DNA of 13,695 bases from Candidatus Bathyarchaeota archaeon (GCA_005882955.1 VBBB01000156.1:1-13695); one strand, 5' to 3'; shown: positions 6,310-13,087, counted from the first letter of the stretch. Made by a program: numbers and translations. The notes: generated from the sequence alone by a model not told the origin.

Positions 6310-6343
6310 CCGCCCGTCCGCGTGCTCGACTTTCTGGAACCCT

Positions 6344-6889
6344 TTGGAAACCAAGAGCGAGCAAGTACCGGTTATCGTTGAGGCAATCGAGGCCTATCTT
6401 TCCAGGGGAGGAGTCTTTCTCCGAGAACCTGAGAAACTGATGGACCTCCGCGAGAAAGCGTTCGGAACTCTAGTCGACGACAGAATCACACTCAATCCCT
6501 ACGAAACCTTCTACCTCGTTGAGAAGAAGAGGATCAAAGTCTTGGACGAGAAGACCAAGCAGTCCAAGTCGCTTCAGCAGCTGGTGACGAAGCTATCGGT
6601 AGGGAAGCCCGCCATATGGACAAAGTATCTGGTCTACAGAGACCTTCGGGACCGGGGATACTTGGTCCGGGATGGAGAAGCGGGCTACGATTTCGAAACC
6701 TTCGGTAAGGGAGCCGTCAGAAGGCTTGTTACTATTGTGTTCGAGGGGGGAGAGTCTACACTCGAAAAACTCGCAACTTTGTCAGCGAAAGCAAACAAGG
6801 ATGGCAAGGACCTGGTGTTGGCCGTCATTGATCGGCGCACAGACATCGTCTACTACACGTTGAACCCTGAGACTTTTCAATCCCAATAA
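6344..6889 (+). CDS. tRNA-splicing endonuclease subunit, catalytically degenerate (structural) EndA paralogue
   Basis: From TTG 6344 the product is 181 residues, the usual length of archaeal EndA. The N-terminal domain has LNPYETFYLVEKKRIKV (50-66). The nuclease domain follows: WTKYLVYRDLRDRGYLVRDG (92-111), then GYDFETFGKG (114-123) and LVLAVIDRRTDIVYYTL (157-173). In catalytic subunits the block after the 'DF' strand has a catalytic Tyr (V-Y-x-x-G) and then a His (H-S); here the Tyr place is Phe120 and no His is present in 114-175. Lys155 aligns with the third catalytic residue. It is thus probably the structural beta subunit of an (alpha-beta)2 enzyme, as in Crenarchaeota. The frame is open to TTG 6266, but TATA position and family length favour 6344. 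HisRS follows 24 bases downstream. Confidence 0.83.
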   Translation: METKSEQVPVIVEAIEAYLSRGGVFLREPEKLMDLREKAFGTLVDDRITLNPYETFYLVEKKRIKVLDEKTKQSKSLQQLVTKLSVGKPAIWTKYLVYRDLRDRGYLVRDGEAGYDFETFGKGAVRRLVTIVFEGGESTLEKLATLSAKANKDGKDLVLAVIDRRTDIVYYTLNPETFQSQ

Positions 6890-6891
6890 TT
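6884..6891 (+). promoter_or_regulatory. Possible TATA box for hisS
   Basis: CAATAATT overlaps the TAA stop of the endA-like gene and is centred about 26 nt before the TTG start of hisS, the spacing of a leaderless archaeal promoter. Co-transcription with the endA-like gene remains possible. Confidence 0.4.
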
Positions 6892-6913
6892 CAGACGTTG
6901 AAGGTTCTTCGGC

Positions 6914-8230
6914 TTGTCTGAGACTCAATTCACACTCCCCCGCGGAATGAAGGACATAGAACCGGAAGAGATGACCAAGAGAATTTGGCTCGCTGACAAA
7001 ATCCGCCAAGTACTCTGGAGCTACGGGTTCCAACTGTTAGAGCCCAGCCCAGTGGAAAACCTTGAGACTCTCGAAGCAAAATCTGGCCCCGGAGTCCGAG
7101 AAGAAATCTACTGGTTCAAAGACAAAGCAGGGCGAAACCTGGGTCTCCGATTCGACTTAACAGTCGGCATGACCCGGATGATCGCTAACCGATTCGACCT
7201 TCCTGAACCCATAAAGATCGGATGCATCGGAGGAGTCTGGCGATACGACGAGCCACAATACGCCAGATACAGATACCACACACAATGGGACGCCGAAATC
7301 TATGGAGTAACTGAACCCACTGCTGATGCGGAGATCATCAGCCTAGGTTCCGACATTCTAGACAAAGTCGGATTGAAAGATCACGAAGTCCGAGTCAGCA
7401 ACAGAAAACTCGCAGAAGGGTTCCTCCAGACCATAGGCGTCCGCTCACAAGAGGAACTCGAGAGATTGCTACGAATCATCGACGGAATGGGCAAAAAGGG
7501 TCCCGAACAGATCGAAGGAGAACTAGGCAGAGCGGGGCTCTCCCAAGACAAAGTGAAACGCGTCATGGGGTTCGCTGACATCGGCGGAGACGCCGACAAA
7601 GTCCTACCCGATCTAGAGAAGAAACTCCCGAAGAATGACTTGATCAGCAAAGGACTACAGGAACTCACAGGAACCATTGACAACGTCGACTCCCTAGGAA
7701 AAAGGTCCAAGGTCCAAGTGGACCTAAGAATTGTGAGAGGGATAAGCTACTACGACGGAACAGTCTTCGAAGCGTACGATCAAGCTGGCGAGGATGTTGG
7801 TGCCGTGTTCGGCGGTGGCCGTTTCGACAAGCTCTGTCGAATATACGGAAAACGAGACATGCCTGCAACCGGCGTGGCAGGGGGCTACGAGAGGCTCATG
7901 ATCTCCCTCGAAAAGAAGGGGCTCTTCCCAGATCTGGAACAGAATCCACAGGTCTACGTTGCAATGGCAGGCGAAGACGTGCGAGACGAGACCATCAAGG
8001 TGATGCGAGCGTTGCGAAATAGCGGACTGCGCGCGGACAGAGATCTCAAAGAGCGTCCATTGAAAAAACAGATGGATTATGCCGCCTCGGCCAAGGTTCG
8101 AATCATTGTGATTGTAGGTCCTAGAGAGCTCAAGGAGGGCAATGTGCGGTTGAGAGACATGAAGACTGGCGAGGAAAGAAACGTTCCGAAGAATCGAGTA
8201 GTGGAAGAAATGGCAAAGATACTAGCTTAG
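6914..8230 (+). CDS. hisS: Histidyl-tRNA synthetase
   Basis: A 438-residue class II synthetase that charges tRNA-His. RFDLTVGMTRMIA (79-91) leads into motif 2 at GGVWRYDEPQYARYRYHTQW (106-125), matching the R-x-x-x-P-x-x-x-R-x-R/F-x-Q pattern that binds ATP and the acceptor end. The HisRS-specific histidine loop is LRIVRGISYYDGTVFEAY (271-288) with the key Arg275. Motif 3 lies around AVFGGGRFDKL to TGVAGGYERLMISL (297-332), slightly divergent from the common G-F-A-x-G-x-E-R-L. The C-terminal anticodon-binding domain is about 346-438 (QVYVAMAGED...IIVIVGPRELKEG). Start TTG 6914 places FTLPRGMKDI at residues 6-15, as expected. Stop is TAG. Confidence 0.95.
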   Translation: MSETQFTLPRGMKDIEPEEMTKRIWLADKIRQVLWSYGFQLLEPSPVENLETLEAKSGPGVREEIYWFKDKAGRNLGLRFDLTVGMTRMIANRFDLPEPIKIGCIGGVWRYDEPQYARYRYHTQWDAEIYGVTEPTADAEIISLGSDILDKVGLKDHEVRVSNRKLAEGFLQTIGVRSQEELERLLRIIDGMGKKGPEQIEGELGRAGLSQDKVKRVMGFADIGGDADKVLPDLEKKLPKNDLISKGLQELTGTIDNVDSLGKRSKVQVDLRIVRGISYYDGTVFEAYDQAGEDVGAVFGGGRFDKLCRIYGKRDMPATGVAGGYERLMISLEKKGLFPDLEQNPQVYVAMAGEDVRDETIKVMRALRNSGLRADRDLKERPLKKQMDYAASAKVRIIVIVGPRELKEGNVRLRDMKTGEERNVPKNRVVEEMAKILA

Positions 8231-8530
8231 GATAAGAGTTCGACCTGATTCATCTTGTTTGTCTAGTTATTCAGGAAAACTTATCAGAGGGACCCACAGG
8301 ACAGGCGGTCTTAGCGAACAGCGGGAGAAATGCTGGATGGCTGAGAGGTCGCCCAATCGTGACGGGACTCTAGATCTTCGCTCAAGATCCAAGGCACTGA
8401 AGCGAAGGCGGACAAAGAGAGAATTTCGTACACGCCTCATTCATGTTTCAGCGGCAGCAGGCTGAAAAATCACTAAAGACCCGGGTACGTCTCGCTACTG
8501 ACGACATGCGCTTGCTCTACGCTCAGAGAT
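8231..8530. other. Intergenic stretch with small hairpins; no supported gene
   Basis: About 300 bases between hisS and the convergent minus-strand gene. A TTG frame at 8259-8465 (68 codons) gives an Arg-rich product with no motif. Two inverted repeats are visible: GATCTT (8373-8378) with AAGATC (8384-8389), and TTTCAGC (8446-8452) with GCTGAAA (8461-8467). A tRNA-like D-arm phrase (GGCTGAGAGGTC at 8339-8350) has no T-arm behind it, so no tRNA is called. Confidence 0.5.
8446..8467. repeat. Inverted repeat, 7-bp stem between convergent genes
   Basis: TTTCAGC (8446-8452) pairs with GCTGAAA (8461-8467) around an 8-nt loop. It lies between the 3' ends of hisS and the minus-strand gene at 8531. 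It could be a transcript-end hairpin, although no T-run follows it directly on either strand. Confidence 0.4.
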
Positions 8531-8965
8531 TCAATCTCGAAGGTTTAGGTCGTAGTAATCAGGCGGGTTCTTGGAGAGTTTGTAATGGATGAATCCGTAT
8601 CCATATTTTTCATGGAGCTTATTGGCTTCCTCTACCGCGTTCTTGTAGCAATGTTCGAATGTTTGCCAGTCTTCGGCCTTGATGCTCTCAGCTAGCGGTT
8701 GCAGTTGTGATTGAATGAAGCTGGTGATGTCTTGATGGTATTTTGGCCTCAAGGTCGCTCCTGCTTTGAGGATGCTGATCGTTACCTTCTGTTCGTGTTC
8801 GGCCAGTTTCCAGTTTCCACCCTTAGCAGCATAGTATAGTACGTGAAATCGATCTCCGATCTCCTTCATTAACCGGGCTAAGCCAGGTTGTACTTCGGCG
8901 AGTTGCTCTAGGGTAAGCTCTCCATGCTTCGTCTTGACTACGATCTTCTCTTCCAAGTTTCCCAT
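8531..8965 (-). CDS. Conserved-looking helical protein of unknown function
   Basis: From ATG 8965 the product is 144 residues and almost entirely alpha-helical by composition. It has a four-helix pattern: LTLEQLAEVQPGLARLMKEI, then FHVLYYAAKGGNWKLAEHEQ, then FIQSQLQPLAESIKAEDWQT and the stretch ending HEKYGYGFIHYKL before a Pro/Tyr-rich tail. The G-N-W-x-L-A and E-D-W-x-x-F repeats at helix turns resemble soluble four-helix proteins related to cytochrome c-prime, but no C-x-x-C-H haem site is present. I recall similar proteins only as hypothetical. The upstream ATG at 8977 is rejected because the TATA box (8986-8992) lies only about 12 nt from it but 24 nt from ATG 8965, fitting a leaderless transcript. 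Confidence 0.75.
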   Translation of the reverse strand: MGNLEEKIVVKTKHGELTLEQLAEVQPGLARLMKEIGDRFHVLYYAAKGGNWKLAEHEQKVTISILKAGATLRPKYHQDITSFIQSQLQPLAESIKAEDWQTFEHCYKNAVEEANKLHEKYGYGFIHYKLSKNPPDYYDLNLRD

Positions 8966-8985
8966 ACACCCCGTCAATCTGTTTT

Positions 8986-8992
8986 CATATAG
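8986..8992 (-). promoter_or_regulatory. TATA box, leaderless start of the helical-protein gene
   Basis: CTATATG on the minus strand is centred 24 nt before ATG 8965, which places transcription start at or next to the start codon. Confidence 0.55.
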
Positions 8993-9085
8993 ATTTCACT
9001 CTCATATTGAACCAGACCGCTGAGGTGTGACAAGATTCCGTCTGGAATGGTCCTGGAGGATGGATTTTTCTTGTTAGGTCAACAG

Positions 9086-9092
9086 TTTAAAG
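9086..9092 (+). promoter_or_regulatory. TATA box, leaderless start of the small Cys protein gene
   Basis: TTTAAAG is centred about 25 nt before GTG 9114, supporting that GTG as the start of a leaderless message. Confidence 0.5.
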
Positions 9093-9113
9093 GCAGCTAG
9101 AGCGATTGGACAG

Positions 9114-9368
9114 GTGCAGAGCGTCGGGCTTTTGTGGGTGGAGTTCAAGTGTCCACTATGCGGCAAGGATCTTGACGACGACAAGACCATGGCTAACTTC
9201 CTAGTTTGTGGAGATTCGTCACATGGACTGCTCCGATTTTTCACCGGCGATGGCTGCTATTTTACGACCAACGAGCAGGTCGCGGAGGATTTGATGAAAA
9301 AGGGAAAGAGGGTTCACATTGTCGATCCTAAGGAATTCTTTGGGAATCAGACAATTAGTCTCGAATAG
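9114..9368 (+). CDS. Small protein with a putative zinc-binding C-x2-C...C-x3-H motif
   Basis: An 84-residue product from GTG 9114. It contains FKCPLCGKDLDD (11-22) and then LVCGDSSHGLL (30-40), so Cys13, Cys16, Cys32 and His37 could form one zinc site of a short zinc ribbon. The rest is mixed alpha/beta (FTTNEQVAEDLMKKGKRVHI) with no membrane segment. The family is not recognised. It may bind nucleic acid or a protein partner; that is a guess from the fold type only. It stands alone, divergent from the helical-protein gene and upstream of the tRNA gene. Stop is TAG. Confidence 0.68.
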   Translation: MQSVGLLWVEFKCPLCGKDLDDDKTMANFLVCGDSSHGLLRFFTGDGCYFTTNEQVAEDLMKKGKRVHIVDPKEFFGNQTISLE

Positions 9369-9393
9369 CAGGCTCGTCATCCGTCAGGAATCA

Positions 9394-9401
9394 TTAACTA
9401 T
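9394..9401 (+). promoter_or_regulatory. TATA box of the tRNA gene
   Basis: TTAACTAT is centred 26 nt before the first tRNA base (9424), the spacing expected for archaeal tRNA transcription. Confidence 0.5.
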
Positions 9402-9462
9402 CCTTTCGCTCCGGGTCTGTTCTGGGCCCGTAGCTCAGCCCGGATAGAGCGGCAGCCCCCTA

Positions 9463-9485
9463 AGTGGGGTTTCACCATCGGAGTC
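9463..9485 (+). other. tRNA intron 1, canonical position 37/38
   Basis: A 23-nt intron with a BHB motif. The outer helix is the anticodon stem (9452-9456 with 9487-9491). The central helix is 9457-9460 (CCCC) with 9480-9483 (GGAG), perfect except for a C-A mismatch at C33. The bulges are TAA (9461-9463) and TCA (9484-9486), each cut after its second base. The inner helix (TGG 9465-9467 with CCA 9475-9477) is short. Confidence 0.85.
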
Positions 9486-9491
9486 AGCTGT

Positions 9492-9517
9492 AGGAGATTC
9501 GAAAAATCTCCGGCTAG
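9492..9517 (+). other. tRNA intron 2, non-canonical position 43/44
   Basis: A 26-nt intron at the base of the variable loop. The inner helix GGAGATT (9493-9499) with AATCTCC (9505-9511) is 7 bp around a CGAAA loop. The central helix is AGCT (9486-9489) with GGCT (9512-9515), 4 bp including one U-G. The 3-nt bulges are GTA (9490-9492) and AGA (9516-9518). Cutting after the second base of each bulge gives exactly the 5-nt variable loop AGGTC. Confidence 0.82.
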
Positions 9518-9579
9518 AGGTCCGGGGTTCAAATCCCCGCGGGCCCGCATTCAGATTCCAATGAAATCTAACGGGAGAA

Positions 9580-10029
9580 CTAGCTTGTTGAACCGGGATC
9601 TTGCTTGGGGAGAGTTCGGTGACCTGATTTCGCACGCGTCAGATAGAACGCGAGAGCAATCAACAGTATCATCGTGAAGCCGATCAGACCAAGCCCGACA
9701 AAGTGGGTCGTGTTGTACGATGAAATCTTGAGACCCGAAGCCACGTAGGTAGCGTCGGGCTCGCTTACGTAGAAGATTCCAATGCCATAGATGAGTCCTA
9801 TCAACACAGTCAACCGCGTTCCGAGCCCAGCAAGAGCGGCGGTGTAAAGTGCAATCACGAAACCTAGCGCGCTTATCGTGTCCGCATAGGGGACTAGCCA
9901 TAGCTGTGTCAGACCGTTGCCGATCTCGTTCAAGACAAGGCCGAAGGCGTAAAGGACTATTCCGATCATAGCATAGCTGCGAATCGTGCTGCTCGGGGGG
10001 GCTGGCTTCGCCGCCTCGGCCAGGCTCAT
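9580..10029 (-). CDS. Four-TM membrane protein of unknown function
   Basis: A 149-residue product with four hydrophobic segments at about 17-37, 51-70, 73-89 and 109-131, a short Ala/Pro-rich N-terminus and a basic polar C-terminal tail (TRAKSGHRTLPKQ). The loop between TM3 and TM4 (about 90-108) is the longest. No charged catalytic motif stands out in the membrane. The family is not recognised. The start ATG 10029 is supported by a TATA element (10055-10062) about 29 nt upstream. It is on the same strand as the 6-TM protein and exporter further right, but it has its own promoter and 67 bases separate it from the 6-TM gene. The stop lies 32 bases beyond the tRNA end, convergent. Confidence 0.75.
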   Translation of the reverse strand: MSLAEAAKPAPPSSTIRSYAMIGIVLYAFGLVLNEIGNGLTQLWLVPYADTISALGFVIALYTAALAGLGTRLTVLIGLIYGIGIFYVSEPDATYVASGLKISSYNTTHFVGLGLIGFTMILLIALAFYLTRAKSGHRTLPKQDPGSTS

Positions 10030-10054
10030 GATGGCTCAGGATTGTTCGAGTGCT

Positions 10055-10062
10055 CTTTAAGC
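10055..10062 (-). promoter_or_regulatory. TATA box for the four-TM protein gene
   Basis: GCTTAAAG on the minus strand is centred about 29 nt before ATG 10029, giving a near-leaderless transcript. Confidence 0.5.
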
Positions 10063-10096
10063 GAATAGTAACTTGCCGACCGAATAGTGTAGGGTA

Positions 10097-10912
10097 CTAT
10101 GAATGAGGCTCAGTAGTCTGCTTCGTTTCTTCATTCACTCGAACCGAGCGTAGAGTTGGCGCCGATAAAGGGGGAAGAGATGGATTAGACACCTGCGGGA
10201 AGAGGCGTGCCATTGTCATTGCCGCCTTACTCGAACGAATCTTTGCTATGATTCCAGGCTCTAGCCTGCGATAGAAGAGAGTCGGTGCCAAAATGCAGGA
10301 TGGTAGAAGGGAGATCATTAACGTAAATCCGAGCGAAATGGCTCTATCAAGATTGCCGCCCATTGCTACAGCAAAGGAAACGAACGCGCCGATGCCTCCC
10401 AGAGAGGACAGCCATCTCGATGTCCAAGCGGCTGGAACGGTAACCGTGAGTCTCGATGTGTTGTGACACCGTAGTCCAGAATCTTCGAGGACCCAGAGAA
10501 GGACATGTATCGATGATGGTATTGCGAGCAGGAAAATGGCTACATAGATGAACGCGTTGCTGACAATGACGAGATTCTGTGGGTTGACCTGTGTCACTTG
10601 GGGGACGATTAGTGCGGACAGAAAGAACACAAACACTAGGACGCGGATGTCTCGCAAAAGTCTACGTGAAACCCCTGGCCTTCCCACCTGCCTTTCGAAA
10701 TAGTACTGATGTCCCGAGGACTCACGGACTCGGCAAATTATCCTCAAAACTAGAGATGCAAGACGATCCACCAGTAGACTCCAGATGAGAAGTGGAACAC
10801 CGACGTACACCACAATGATGGTGACGAGCCAGCCTGTTCCCTTGGCGACGCCGGTAGCGAGAAGAGGCAGGAGGGCTAGGAAGCCCAGAGTGTATTCTGT
10901 CCTGTAGGTCAA
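10097..10912 (-). CDS. Six-TM membrane protein of unknown function, downstream of the MMPL exporter
   Basis: A 271-residue product from TTG 10912 with hydrophobic segments at about 8-21, 27-48, 90-104, 115-140, 168-186 and 190-213, a basic cytoplasmic-type loop at 60-90 (RVRESSGHQYYFERQVGRPG), and a polar, Ser/Pro- and Thr-rich C-terminal tail of about 50 residues. I recognise no transporter or enzyme motif. It lies 63 bases after the exporter stop on the same strand, with no clear TATA box in the gap, so co-transcription is likely and it may be an accessory membrane component. The N-terminal start is uncertain, because there is no nearby in-frame ATG and TTG is the only early start. Confidence 0.72.
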   Translation of the reverse strand: MTYRTEYTLGFLALLPLLATGVAKGTGWLVTIIVVYVGVPLLIWSLLVDRLASLVLRIICRVRESSGHQYYFERQVGRPGVSRRLLRDIRVLVFVFFLSALIVPQVTQVNPQNLVIVSNAFIYVAIFLLAIPSSIHVLLWVLEDSGLRCHNTSRLTVTVPAAWTSRWLSSLGGIGAFVSFAVAMGGNLDRAISLGFTLMISLLPSCILAPTLFYRRLEPGIIAKIRSSKAAMTMARLFPQVSNPSLPPLSAPTLRSVRVNEETKQTTEPHS

Positions 10913-10975
10913 GGCTCCAAGTGAGAAGACTTCTCATCTCGACTATGAGTCTTCTAGAACTAACAGACTCAAACT

Positions 10976-13087
10976 CTAGGCATCGCTGGAGGATTGTGGA
11001 TCGCTTTTCTTTTCGAATCGTACCCTTCTCAGCCGATTGGGACCCCACCATGCTCTAGGGCCGAGAAGTGACATGATTGCCGGGACGAGATATGTCCGCA
11101 CGACCATTGCGTCAAGGACGACAGCTAAGGCGATCGCGAAGCCGAAACCTTCGAGAAGACGATTGGATGAGAGCAGTAGCGAGCCCAGTGCTCCCGCGAG
11201 GATAAGCGCTAGAGCCGTTATGATTCCCCCGGTCCTGTCGACAGCGTCTACAACTGCTTGTCGGGTCTCCTTACCCTTCTGTGCTTCTTCCCTGATCCGG
11301 GTTAGAATGAAGATGTTGTAGTCCATACCGATTCCATAAAGGAGCAGAAATAGTACGAGGGGGATGATGAAGAGGACGCCGGATTGGAGTATGTTGTTGA
11401 AGAAGAGAAGAGTGGCTGCGTAAGCCCAGATTATGCTCAGGCCTATGGATAGTATCCCGGTTATTGCTAGCGGATAGGAGCCGAGAACTACCAGCAAGAC
11501 GACGAATATGGCTGCGACTGTCAATATTCTGATTGTATTGAACTGGTTGACCGTCTCATTGGCGAAATCCAGTGTGGATGCGGATGCGCCTCCTACCAAT
11601 ATGGTGTCCTGAGCCAGCGACGCGTCGGAGTTCTGAAGACTTGTTAAGAGGTCCCGTATCTGAGTGACTGTGTTGAGAGAATTTTGGGTGAATGGCTCGT
11701 CAGCAAATAGGACAGTCAGCATGGCGGTCCTATTGTCGCGTCCTATGTCTGCTAGATTGGTCCCCGTTATCGCGATTCCATTGGGCCGAGTAGGTCCCGT
11801 GACTTCCTTGACATTGGTCAAGTTGGCGATGGCCTGGCTCAGCTTTTCTAGGCTTGCACGTGCGCCCGCGGTGAGATTTCCGTTTGCGAGAATGGGTGTT
11901 GGGAATTGCACAAGTACTTGCGTAGGGCCTATTTGACCAGCGCCGAAGCTCTGTTCTAGAGCAGTGATACCCTTGACGCTTTCGGCCGCTGGAAGACCTG
12001 CTGCAAAGTCGTACGAGGTCGACCCTGTTAGTGATACGTAGATCGCTGGGATGGATATGATCAGAGCCAATCCTAAGACTAGGACGGGTCTTTTGACGCT
12101 GAAGCTTGCAGCTCGCCGGAAATATCCTGGCCTTTCCGCTCTTTTCTTCCGAGCCCTAGCCGCATACGCTTCGAATCTCTTGCCGGATGTGGGCCAGAAT
12201 ATTCGATCTCCTGCGATTAGAATGAGCGATGGGATTAGCGTGAGACTTACTAGAAGAGCGATTAGGACGCCGAAGCCGAGACCAACGCCGATGGATCTCA
12301 GGAGGGTGAAGCTGGTTAACGTCATTGCACCGAAGGCGATTATGACAGTGGTTGCGCTGGTGGCGATGCTCTCTCCTGACCATGTGATAGATGTCTGGAC
12401 CGCTTGGGCCTTGTCGCGGCCTTCGACTCGCTCTTCACGGTAGCGGGCCATTAAGAAAATGGCGTAATCGGTGCCAACTCCCAGCATTATTGTGAAGAGG
12501 AAAGTGGTAGTGGTGTCCTGGATTGGGATGAGGTATTTTCCGATGAGGTAGAGTCCTCCCTCTGCCATGAGCAACGCCATTCCAACTGTGACCAGAGGAA
12601 CGAAGGGAGTGACGATTGCAAGGAAGAACAGTCCGGCTAAAATAAGGATGGCGCCAACGGTGACCGGCTCGATGCGGCCGAGGTCAGCCGAGCTTCCCAG
12701 AGAAGAGTCGGCGGTGGTGGCCAGGTCACCGGTAACATATGTCTGCAAGGGTTCAGGATCGCTGGCTTTGAGTTGGGAGATGATGTTCCGCATAGTTACT
12801 ACGTTCTTCAGTATCGGGTCGGTGTCTGCTGAGCCGAACGAGCCGGGAGCCTGGGAGAAGGTTACCAGAATGATCATTGCGTTCTTGTTCGGACTGATGA
12901 AGTTCTGGATGATCGCCGGTGGGATCAGTTTGGGATATTGAGACATGATCTCAGAAAGGGTATCCGCCCAAAGGGTCTGGTTGGCAGTTGATTGCGCCGC
13001 AGTAAAGTTGTAGCCCTTTTGCAAATAGTCTCCAATGAGGGCTAGTCGTGACATTCTCAAGACTGTTGAGGACTCCTGGTGCCTCAA
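10976..13087 (-). CDS. MMPL/RND-family exporter, main (C-terminal) part of a frameshifted gene
   Basis: Homology in this frame begins near 13045; the Met at 13087 is not the natural start. The RND/MMPL layout is clear. After an extracytoplasmic segment (TFSQAPGSFGSADTDPILKN...) comes a first membrane bundle with VGTDYAIFLMARYREE, the hallmark proton-relay Asp-Tyr segment. After a second extracytoplasmic domain (SFGAGQIGPTQVLVQF...) is the matching second bundle with GMDYNIFILTRIREE, and the protein ends in TYLVPAIMSLLGPRAWWGP and a short charged tail. The family moves lipids, hydrophobic compounds or drugs out of the cytoplasmic membrane using proton motive force; the substrate is unknown. 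With the upstream part the full protein would be about 883 residues, typical for archaeal members. Confidence 0.88.
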   Translation of the reverse strand: MRHQESSTVLRMSRLALIGDYLQKGYNFTAAQSTANQTLWADTLSEIMSQYPKLIPPAIIQNFISPNKNAMIILVTFSQAPGSFGSADTDPILKNVVTMRNIISQLKASDPEPLQTYVTGDLATTADSSLGSSADLGRIEPVTVGAILILAGLFFLAIVTPFVPLVTVGMALLMAEGGLYLIGKYLIPIQDTTTTFLFTIMLGVGTDYAIFLMARYREERVEGRDKAQAVQTSITWSGESIATSATTVIIAFGAMTLTSFTLLRSIGVGLGFGVLIALLVSLTLIPSLILIAGDRIFWPTSGKRFEAYAARARKKRAERPGYFRRAASFSVKRPVLVLGLALIISIPAIYVSLTGSTSYDFAAGLPAAESVKGITALEQSFGAGQIGPTQVLVQFPTPILANGNLTAGARASLEKLSQAIANLTNVKEVTGPTRPNGIAITGTNLADIGRDNRTAMLTVLFADEPFTQNSLNTVTQIRDLLTSLQNSDASLAQDTILVGGASASTLDFANETVNQFNTIRILTVAAIFVVLLVVLGSYPLAITGILSIGLSIIWAYAATLLFFNNILQSGVLFIIPLVLFLLLYGIGMDYNIFILTRIREEAQKGKETRQAVVDAVDRTGGIITALALILAGALGSLLLSSNRLLEGFGFAIALAVVLDAMVVRTYLVPAIMSLLGPRAWWGPNRLRRVRFEKKSDPQSSSDA

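Larger units (their letters stand above)
9424..9547 (+). tRNA. tRNA-Arg(CCT) with two introns
   Basis: Removal of 9463-9485 and 9492-9517 leaves a normal 75-nt class I tRNA. The acceptor stem is GGGCCCG (9424-9430) with CGGGCCC (9540-9546) and discriminator G9547; CCA is not encoded. The D-stem is GCTC/GAGC (9433-9436, 9447-9450) with the G18G19 pair in the loop. The anticodon stem is GCAGC (9452-9456) with GCTGT (9487-9491), the variable loop AGGTC (9518-9522), and the T-arm CGGGG-TTCAAAT-CCCCG (9523-9539). The anticodon loop reads C-C-C-C-U-A-A, giving anticodon CCU (9459-9461), which reads the Arg codon AGG. The acceptor and D-arm also resemble archaeal tRNA-Arg. Position 33 (9458) is C instead of the near-universal U. 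Confidence 0.92.

Noticed and set aside
8330..8420. tRNA-like phrase GGCTGAGAGGTC
   Set aside because: No matching T-arm, acceptor stem or anticodon stem could be assembled around it.
8259..8465. 68-codon Arg-rich ORF after hisS
   Set aside because: No motif, no good TATA spacing, and composition like random translation; left as intergenic.
9492..9517. Hairpin as the long variable arm of a class II (Leu/Ser) tRNA
   Set aside because: An extra 11 nt would remain between the arm and the T-stem, the anticodon would not fit, and removing 26 nt gives a normal class I variable loop with a full BHB.
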